Assembly: GCF_947179165.1 (NCBI RefSeq)
Contig: NC_077239.1
Coordinates: forward strand, 310,001-374,000
Length of the DNA: 64,000 bases
Reading direction: 5' to 3'
From: Solanum dulcamara
Taxonomy: Eukaryota; Streptophyta; Magnoliopsida; Solanales; Solanaceae
Each line of letters opens with the position of its first letter. Position 1 is the first letter of the stretch. Under the pieces are notes generated by a model, which was not told the DNA's origin, did no database searches, and saw nothing but the letters and a program-made list of their open reading frames with translations. This document shows, piece by piece, positions 56,930 through 64,000 of this stretch. Made by a program: the position numbers and the translations under genes.

Positions 56930-57142
56930 TCAACTCTCTCTTATCCAATCGAAAATCAATCTTCTTTTTATGGTGTAAGAATCGGCAACAAGGAATTGAT
57001 CGTTTACATCTTTGGTTACCTCTAACTTACCGCCTTCAGACAACTCAAACAATAGGATAGGAAGTGTTTCTAGGTTAAAGGGAAGCACTAAATTCACTTC
57101 GCGGGAATTAATTTTTCGATTTGCTTCAGATTTGACACTCAT
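56930..57142 (-). CDS. Unrecognised 70-codon ORF with protein-like composition
   Basis: ATG at 57142 to TGA at 56930-56932. The peptide has a charged start (MSVKSEANRKINSREVN), a Pro/Leu section (LVLPFNLETLPILLFELSEG) and a compact end (GGKLEVTKDVNDQ, DSYTIKRRLIFDWIRES). Composition is balanced, without the Cys/Tyr/Phe excess of chance ORFs in this AT-rich DNA. It lies on the same strand as the SAUR genes. No splice sites are needed. I do not recognise the family with certainty, and no promoter was identified. Confidence 0.45.
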   Translation of the reverse strand: MSVKSEANRKINSREVNLVLPFNLETLPILLFELSEGGKLEVTKDVNDQFLVADSYTIKRRLIFDWIRES

Positions 57143-57452
57143 TCCCTTGTTTTTCTCTCTTTTAGTGTTTTAGGTTTATGAAGATTAGTCTAGGAGAAAC
57201 CGTAATGTTGTCTCCATATAACTTATAGATCATGAGTCCAAACCGTAAAATTAATTATTAATATTTATATCAGTAATATTTTCTTGTTCTATTCAAGAGC
57301 TAGGTGTATTTGTGAGATTATAAGATATAGGTTCAGAAAGAGGAGACACCACATGAGAAATAATGGTACAAGACTACCCAAAATGACTTCTCCTTAATGC
57401 AGGGTACTAGTGTGGCTCATAGAAAATTCATCAGGAAAACTCAACGAACATA

Positions 57453-57560
57453 CCCAACGTAATCCCACCAGTAGGGTCTGGGAAGGATTGTGTATACACA
57501 GACCTTACCCTTATCTTGGGAGGTAGAGATGTTGTTTCTGATAGACCCTCGACTAAATAA
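57453..57560 (-). mobile_element. SINE/RTE tail, minus orientation
   Basis: On the minus strand: 'agtcgagggtctatcagaaa', 'ctctacctcccaagataagg', 'gtaaggtctgtgtatacaca', 'ccctactggtgggattacgt'. It is the same family as at 23730-23846 and 58495-58610. Confidence 0.65.
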
Positions 57561-58340
57561 TAAACTCATGAGGTGATTTTTTATTTTTTTTTGAGAATTT
57601 GCACGCATGAACGCTAACTACCAAAAAAACAAGAAGAAGAGGCAAGAGTGTTCTCTCCTACTGGATAGCATAACATACATGACACTTTCACAAGCTATCA
57701 TAGGAAGACCATACTTCTCAAATATGGAACAGATTAGTCCAACAGTTTTCTACACAAACTTGGATGACATAGCAATTAAGCCGAAAACTTTAATAGGCAA
57801 TGACTAGAACATCTACCTAAGTTTCTTCACTAGTTACAGAAAAGATTATTTTAGCTCACACCATTATGATATTCAATAGCACATTTCTGTGAAATTTAGT
57901 GATAAGTTTCCATAGCATTCGTAAGACTATTTCAAAACGATTCCTAAGAAGTTAATTTTCTTTCCGTGATTTCGAACCACATCCCCAAATCTCTCTCTTA
58001 CACCATGGTTCATCTTCTCCATAAAGATCTGGAATTGCATATTCTTAAGAAATAAGAAATCATGTGGTCCATAGCTTAAAATTGCGAAGCTACTAAATAA
58101 TAGGCTCTTAGCTCAAAAGTTCTATAATTCCAGAGCAATTTGCCAAACCACAGGATATATATGCCCAAAAACATCAGAAGCAACAAATCTTTGAATTGTT
58201 ACTTAAGAATTCAACATATAAATAAATAGCTGAAGAGATTTCAAAGAAAATTGAGTAACAATTACATTTGGCTTTAACATAGAAGGTGACATAAGTTACC
58301 ATACTTGGAGCAAAGCAAAAGTATAAGATAATCTCCCTTC
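57561..58340. other. No gene recognised
   Basis: A 66-codon plus-strand frame at 57607-57807 has no recognisable content. The rest is AT-rich intergenic DNA with no repeat that I can identify. Confidence 0.45.
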
Positions 58341-58349
58341 TCGACCAAA

Positions 58350-58610
58350 AGGCGGATCCAGGATTTAAGTTCTATAGATTCGACCTTTAAGGTTCTTAGT
58401 TGAACCCATTATATTTTTAAAGTTATGAATTCATATCTATTATTTGTTGCAATGTAGTGAAGTTTTACACATAAAGGTTCAGACAAACCCGGTAACAAGC
58501 CGAGGGTTTATCAGAAACAACCTCTCTACCCCTTCAAGGGTAGGGTAAGGTCTACGTACACCTCACCATTCCCAGACCCCTACACTAGGTATGTTGTTGT
58601 TGTTGTAGGA
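58350..58610 (+). mobile_element. Two dispersed repeat fragments, including a SINE tail
   Basis: Positions 58350-58480 ('ggcggatccaggatttaagt', 'ttgaacccattatattttta') belong to a common Solanaceae non-coding repeat. Positions 58495-58610 are a full SINE/RTE tail ('agccgagggtttatcagaaa', 'ctctaccccttcaagggtag', 'ggtctacgtacacctcacca') ending in (TTG)n. Confidence 0.65.
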
Positions 58611-58685
58611 TAGTGGCCAAATCTCTCCATCCACATGGGCCTGAAAAGATGTGTAAGCAGTTGTGGAACCTTCGCCATATGAAAT

Positions 58686-58904
58686 GGTCTTAAGTAAGAG
58701 GCTTGAGCACCTCCCAAAGCCACAAACCTCACTCCATCAATTACCTAAGTTGTTCGAAGGTCTTAAGTAAGAGGCTTGAGCACCTCCCAGAGCCACAAAC
58801 CTCACTCCATCAATTACCTAAGTTGTTCGAAGGTCTTAAGTAAGAGGCTTGAGCACCTCCCAGAGCCACAAACCTCACTCCATCAATTACCTAAGTTGTT
58901 TGAA
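58686..58904. repeat. Three 73-bp direct repeats
   Basis: The unit 'ggtcttaagtaagaggcttg', 'agcacctcccagagccacaa', 'acctcactccatcaattacc', 'taagttgttcgaa' starts at 58686, 58759 and 58832. The copies differ by one or two bases. It lies about 670 bp beyond the 3' end of the first acylphosphatase gene. Confidence 0.95.
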
Positions 58905-59569
58905 CTCGGGTGCAGGTATCCGACATGGGTGCTGATCTAAGGGTCAAATTCGGCAAAATCTAAATTTTATGATTCGAGGGTATGGATCCAAGTACGGGTT
59001 TTGGGATTCTACTAAAATAAATTCAAAATTATAAAATAGCGCTACAAAGATATTCTAAATTTTGAGAGATACACTGTGAATATAAAATTGAGACAAAAGG
59101 ACTAAAATAACGAAGGTATGCCCTTTCTCTTATTCAAAATCTCAATCCCCCCCCCCAACACACACACACAAAAAAAGATTGTCCATGGATTATGGTCAAA
59201 GTATTTGATGTGGATCGATCGCATACCACATGAATCCCGCAACCGCACTAGTGTCGTGTCGACGACACAGGTTCGGCGGCAAAAATGAAAAGTCCGTGCA
59301 ACTTAGTCAGTTACTCTAGTAAATGTAGATGGTAAGATAATGCTAAAATTCAAAAGGCAATTAGCAAAAGCACAAGAACACAACAATGAATAAATGTATG
59401 AAAGCATAACACCAATTAGAACATTTAACAATAAAATCCTTTAACATTTCAAAGACCTTGTGTGTACAAACATGATATACTTATAACCACTTAAACATGT
59501 AGCAACAGCAAGTTAGACAAAATAGGAAAAAGTATTCAGCTTAGTCTTTACCAACAGGCTAGCCTATGA

Positions 59570-61118
59570 TCAAGCAGTTTGTTTGCGTTCGAACCCAGTT
59601 CCAGGGTCATCATCACAGGGGAAGACATCTAGTCCAGTGACAATAGCAGATGGTGGACCTCTCCGACACCTCTGCTCCATTTCCTGAACTTTTTCGGGGC
59701 TTCCAGAAAACAAAGCCTCCACCGATCCATCCCTCCTATTTCGAACCCAACCTTTCAACCCCAATTCCTTAGCATTCTCCACAGTCCAGTCCCTGTAAAA
59801 CACCCCTTGCACTCTCCCCTTAATCACAGCTCTAACCTGCAACCACAACACATAAATAACCAGAATACAGAAAATATGAACACTCATTACTGAAAAACCA
59901 CCTTAAAGTCCCATAGTACAGTGGTTTGTTTTTGTTGTTGTTGTTGTAAGCTAACCAGCAACCATAGCACCACAAACACCCAAACCCCAGAAATAATAAA
60001 ACATCAATCTCCTAATAAATGCTCAAAACACCATCTTTCTCTAAGAATTTCAATTAAAGATCACAACAAACTTAAGGGTCGTTTGGTAGCTTGATAAGAA
60101 ACAAGCTATCCATGTATTAATTTCCGTATAACTTTTACGACATTTGGTAGGTCAATAGGAAATAAGTTATTCAAGTATAAAATTTATACGACGTTTGGTT
60201 TACAATTAAGAAATCCGCATAACTAATACGTACATTAGTTATGAGGGAATCTATTAATAAATACATAACTCTAACCAGTTACCAAACGACCCCTTAGGTT
60301 ACCACAACCAGGAAACACAATCAATCACCCATTACCATTAACAAGCTCAAAATGACATATTGTTAAGTAAAACAAATAATTCACACCAAATAGCACATAA
60401 ATATCAAAAACTCAGAAACAATCAAACACCCATAACAAAGTGTGAGGAAATAGCTCAATATCTCATCTCAATTAAGAAATTCAATCGAAAATCCTATCAC
60501 CCCTACAGCCATAGCACATAAAAAATGTCCTAAACCCAGAAATCAGCAAACACCCATTTCTCAAAATTACATCTTTTATCGACAATTTGAATTGAAAAAA
60601 ACGAAAAGGTAAGTTCAGACCCACAAATCACCAAACACCCATTTCTCAAAATTACATCTTTTATCGCCAATTTGAACTGAAAAAAACGAAAATGGAAGTT
60701 CAGACCCAGAAATTACCAAACACCCATCTCCCAAAAGAAGCTAGAAATCGAAAAGGGAAAGTGGAGGACTCACCGTTTTAGCATCTGGGTTAGCGTCAGA
60801 ATTTAAGGAGGACATAGGATATGACAGAAGAGGTGAAGGAAATTTGGGCAGAAGTGGAACAAAACGAGAGCGAAATGGTAATAGTAACTTAGGAAGCTGA
60901 AAGGAAACTCGTTTTGCGTCTTTATATGAATCAATAACATTTTGTGTAAGCATAATAAACGAGATTCTTGATCTTGTTAGCCATTGCTGCAATGGTGGGT
61001 CTAGATTGTTCTTGTTAATCTTCTTAACAAAATGGGATTTGAAGTATGAATTTGTGAAACGACAAGTGAATTTTTCTGTAGAAAAAGATAATGATGCAGA
61101 AGCTGCCACTAATGCCAT
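59570..61118 (-). CDS. Acylphosphatase with organelle-targeting extension (203 aa, 2 exons)
   Basis: Exons 60774-61118 and 59570-59836; GT-AG, phase 0. Residues 116-203 are a complete acylphosphatase fold: AVIKGRVQGVFYRDWT with the phosphate-binding Arg130, then GLKGWVRNRRDGSVEALFSG with the catalytic Asn148. The enzyme hydrolyses acyl phosphates such as 1,3-bisphosphoglycerate. Residues 1-115 are Ser/Phe/Lys/Arg-rich with few acidic residues (MALVAASASLSFSTEKFTCR), typical of a plastid or mitochondrial transit peptide. A second Met at 102 (MSSLNSDANPDAKT) matches the start of the short paralogue at 62434-62811 and would give a 102-aa cytosolic form. The 0.94-kb intron holds a MITE and an 85-bp tandem repeat. 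Confidence 0.9.
60075..60293. mobile_element. Fold-back MITE in the acylphosphatase intron
   Basis: The ends GGGTCGTTTGGTAGCTT and AGTTACCAAACGACCCC are near-perfect inverted repeats around a 219-bp non-coding interior. The bases 'ctta' lie on both flanks as a possible target duplication. Confidence 0.75.
60547..60740. repeat. 85-bp tandem repeat next to the exon 1 donor
   Basis: The unit 'caaacacccatttctcaaaa', 'ttacatcttttatcg', 'caatttgaa.tgaaaaaaac' starts at 60547 and 60632, with a partial third copy from 60717. It ends about 35 bp from the splice donor of acylphosphatase exon 1. Confidence 0.85.
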
Positions 61119-61139
61119 TCGATTCGTATTCTATTGACT

Positions 61140-61620
61140 ATCTTTTTTAAGTTCTCGACTTAATGAGACATACCGTCGGAGCGAGCAGAGCAACTGAACA
61201 AAGTGGGCTGTTTGAATTTTGACTCTTTATCTTAGAGGGGCTAAGCCAAGCCTATATAATGCTATAGAAACAGCCTTTTTTGTCTGCTTTCATCTATGCT
61301 CATTCTGATAGGAATGATCACCTTCTAAACAAAATAGGAGTGGGAATTTCCCGACAACGACCATTCTCAAGAACGAAAAAGACTGAGCTGAGAGTTACTG
61401 AAATGACCGAATTGGTACGGAAGTTGTAAAATGGGAAAACCACGGAAAACATGATTTATTTGAATAATCCAGTGGTCGGTTCTTTCTTTTGAAAAGACTA
61501 TCAAATCGTCCACATAAGGCTCACTATTTCTTTCATTCAATAATGCCTTCGCTTGCTTCACTTCAAGACGCTATTTACCAAGGAAAGACTATCTATTTTT
61601 GAATGGTTAGTATATTCGTA
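61140..61620 (-). pseudogene. Retrotransposon RT scrap in a mitochondrion-like segment
   Basis: The minus frame at 61367-61561 contains EPYVDDLIVFSKERTDHW, the catalytic YVDD box of a Ty3/gypsy-type reverse transcriptase; downstream text is not RT-like. The surrounding DNA is GC-richer than its neighbours ('ccgacaacgaccattctcaa', 'actgagctgagagttactga'). Plant mitochondrial genomes often hold such retroelement scraps, so a nuclear copy of mitochondrial DNA is possible. That is inference only. Confidence 0.45.
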
Positions 61621-62151
61621 TTGGAGTGCGATTATTGTTAGGTCCAACATGGCTTTTTTTTATTATTAGAATGCATGCACATATCTTTTTGTAATGTAGC
61701 TTTAACACTTGCTTTTAATCGACTAAAATGAAATTAAATCTTAACCAATGATATGTTGTAATCATGTCGAAGATATATAACATGATAAAATCAAAAACTC
61801 TAATTCAAGGTTACAATCATATTAAAAATCACAAGTTCGATTAACAATTAGATACATTTAAAACGCTTATTTTTATTGAATTGAGACAATCGCATAAATT
61901 CCATAAAGTAAAAAAAAAAGGCGGGATATCAAATCAATAGAAGTATGAGTGTGTATTAGGCAATTTAGCCTTGATTAATTAATATATAAAATTCATATTC
62001 CTCAATTACAAATGGAGTTCAATGATCTCTAATATCTATACTAACCAAAATTTTCTACAATATTTTCATCATAAACTTTTATTTTTATGTTTCTCAAATC
62101 TATTTTTAAGAACACTTTTCTTGTAGTCAGATGCATGCTCCGCTTGGCTCC

Positions 62152-62190
62152 GGATATAGTTCAGTTGGTAGAGCTCCGTTCGAATCGAAT
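62152..62190 (+). other. tRNA-like remnant lacking the anticodon arm
   Basis: The segment 'tccggatatagttcagttgg', 'tagagctccgttcgaatcga' has an A-box/D-arm (TAGTTCAGTTGGTAGAGC) joined almost directly to a B-box/T-arm (GTTCGAATC). No anticodon stem fits between them, so this is not a working tRNA gene. It may be a truncated organellar tRNA or a SINE head. Confidence 0.45.
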
Positions 62191-62433
62191 ATTTATCGAA
62201 AATAATATCTTTATCTCACACAAGGTAATGCAAGATAAGGTTTGCGCATATCTCATTCTTCTCGGACCCCTCTTGTAAGACTAATGTGTATGTTGTTCGC
62301 CTTCAACATGGTTGTACTAAGTCATTTGATAGTGTGTATCGAAAAAATAATGTACGCATTAACTTTATATTGTGTAAATACATAACCAAAAAAAGAAAAA
62401 ATCACTCCTATTTTGCTTCTTTTAGGCAATTGA

Positions 62434-62811
62434 TCAAACAGTTAGCCTACATTCAAAGCCCGGCGCCAGATCTTCATCACAAGCATTAACATCCACGCCG
62501 GTGACATTCGCCGCCGGTGGTCCCACCCTACACCGGCGTTCCATTTCTAGAACCTTCTCAGAACTACCGGAAAACATGGCTTCCACAGTTCCGTCGTCCT
62601 TTCTGTTCCTAACCCAACCACTCAAACCCAATTCCGTCGCATTATCTACTGTCCAACCCCTATACGATACACCCTGAACTCTCCCTTTAATTACAACCCT
62701 CACCTGTAAATTCGCAATCGATTTTTCAACGGAATCTGAAAAGATAACAGAAATTCAATTCGGAGAAGAAGGAGAAAATGGACTTACAGTTTTCAAATTG
62801 GAATCGGACAT
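62434..62811 (-). CDS. Acylphosphatase, short cytosolic form (97 aa, 2 exons)
   Basis: Exon 1 (62788-62811) encodes MSDSNLKT and exon 2 (62434-62703) the rest; GT-AG, phase 0. The fold is complete: VVIKGRVQGVSYRGWT with Arg23, GLSGWVRNRKDDGTVEAMFSG with Asn41, then the usual MERRCRVGPP section. Positions 23 and 41 are the same as in the well-studied animal enzymes. The intron sits at exactly the same codon boundary (KT|V) as in the extended paralogue at 59570-61118, so the two arose by tandem duplication. There is no targeting peptide. A GGAC-repeat microsatellite (62867-62884) lies in the 5'UTR region. Confidence 0.92.
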
Positions 62812-62889
62812 TGATCGTCGGAAAAGTAGATCGCTGGTTTAGCCGGAGAAGTGATTCTGTTGTTGACGGACGGACGGACGGACGTTCTT

Positions 62890-64000
62890 ATTACACTCTC
62901 AAATATTTTTATTTATAATATGTATTTGATTTATAAAAAATTATTTAAAATTTAGTCATATTTTAATTAAGCTATTTCGTGATAAATTTTCTTGTTTCTT
63001 ATTATTTGGAAAAAAGAATTTGATACTTTAAGCAATACATACATTATCTTACATGATAATTTAGGATTGATGCATTTTCAGATCTTGAGTATGAAGTTTA
63101 AAGTTTTGAACTGGCTGGTCTAAAGTTCAATATTAATGGGATTAAGGTATAAATATTTTGTAAATTTCGACTAATCTTTAAATAGATCCTGAAAGTTGCT
63201 ATTTGTGCAACTTCACCCAACATTAAGCTTCTCGGGTCTACCAATACTATTAGATGGGCTTTACTATTGGATTAAGCAGTTGATCTTATGGGCTTTATTT
63301 TTGTAGGCCCATTAATAAGTTTTTGTTACGTGGTATTTGATAAAAGGAAAAGCTACATAATTAATACATATTTCACTACCATATTTACTATTATTACCTA
63401 TACTTTTAAAATATTATGTATTTTATCACTAATTAAGAGCTTTCTACCAGATACATATATTTTTGCTATTAAATACACTAAAATAGAGAGAGAGGCGAGC
63501 GAGATTCGTGTGTATCTCAGATACATATGAATCACACTAGATACATGTATTTGTGTTTGACGTGATTTGCATGTATCTGAGATACTAGATACATGCGAGG
63601 GAGATGGGAGATAGGTGAGCAAGAATTGTTAAATATCTCAGATACATGCGAATTCACTTAGATAAAATATATCTAGAGCGTATGTGAATGTATCAGGACA
63701 TATCTCAATGCATTTGGGCGCACAAACATATGGTAAGATACATATGGTAAGAGTTTTTGGTTGATTGAAGTTTATTTTTAGAACAATTAAACATTTTTTA
63801 TTAAAGTAAAAGTTTATTATTTTCACAGAGAAAACATTGATATCAAAATTGAAAATTACCTATTTGTAGAGTCCCTCGGCTCTTTAAGGGATGAGTGGTC
63901 TTTTTAATATGAGCTAGATAATTCTTGTCCTTTAAGTTAATTTTTGAGTTTGAATTATGCCAATATCAATTTCATTGACATGACATCAGAGTTGGATTCA
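62890..64000. repeat. Right edge: no gene; GATACATGT/GTATCTGAGATAC repeats
   Basis: From about 63500 to 63720 the words 'agatacat', 'gtatctcagatac' (63512-63524) and 'gtatctgagatac' (63573-63585) recur and are palindromic, like the dispersed 'atacatgtatctgagatac' repeats of Solanaceae genomes. No frame here is recognisable and no promoter or gene start is seen to the window edge. Confidence 0.5.

Noticed and set aside
62152..62190. Functional tRNA gene
   Set aside because: There is no room for an anticodon arm between the A-box and B-box.
1..64000. CRISPR arrays, operons, riboswitches, rRNA genes
   Set aside because: The regular arrays found (33, 73, 85, 213 bp units) are contiguous tandem repeats without unique spacers, and the gene structure is eukaryotic; no rRNA sequence was recognised.

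Overview
The window is nuclear DNA from a eudicot plant, most probably a member of the Solanaceae. It is AT-rich, its genes are split by many GT-AG introns, and it carries element types I associate with Solanaceae genomes: RTE LINEs and SINEs ending in (TTG)n, Stowaway-type and hAT-type MITEs, and a degenerate Ty1/copia element. There is nothing bacterial or viral in the layout. Exon models were built by hand from reading frame, splice-site consensus and intron phase. Each multi-exon gene below closes into one uninterrupted frame.

Layout, left to right. Positions 1-7000 hold no firm gene: L1-type LINE scraps, a Stowaway MITE, an organelle-like stretch, a possible secreted-peptide ORF and two tandem duplications. 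Positions 7096-16635 (+) hold a 12-exon, 711-residue DEAH-box RNA helicase of the RID1/DEAH10 type. Facing it, 18643-28688 (-) is a 13-exon, 687-residue gene that fuses a phosphoglycerate-kinase-like domain to a TrmB-like tRNA (guanine-N7) methyltransferase domain. Key residues are altered in both halves, and the 3' end of its last exon is triplicated. Positions 29912-32428 (+) encode EMC5 (105 aa). Positions 35002-36126 (-) encode TAF8 in a single coding exon with a probable 5'UTR intron. Positions 38879-42556 (+) encode a 99-residue protein, probably a mitochondrial complex I accessory protein.

Positions 44000-57000 are a SAUR neighbourhood. It has two intact SAUR genes (44850-45224 and 48169-48534, both -) and a third duplicated unit whose SAUR coding sequence is gone. 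A 5.5-kb decayed copia element (50751-56288) is inserted in that third unit. A 70-codon unrecognised ORF follows (56930-57142, -). Positions 59570-62811 (-) hold two acylphosphatase paralogues with the same intron position; one has a 115-residue N-terminal extension that looks like an organelle-targeting peptide.

The genes are independent housekeeping or regulatory genes (RNA helicase, ER membrane insertion, TFIID, complex I, auxin-response, acylphosphate hydrolysis) and not a pathway cluster. The strongest candidate for unusual biology is the PGK-like/TrmB-like fusion. A second theme is the large number of short local tandem duplications (33 to 660 bp), several of which copy splice sites, coding ends or whole gene units.
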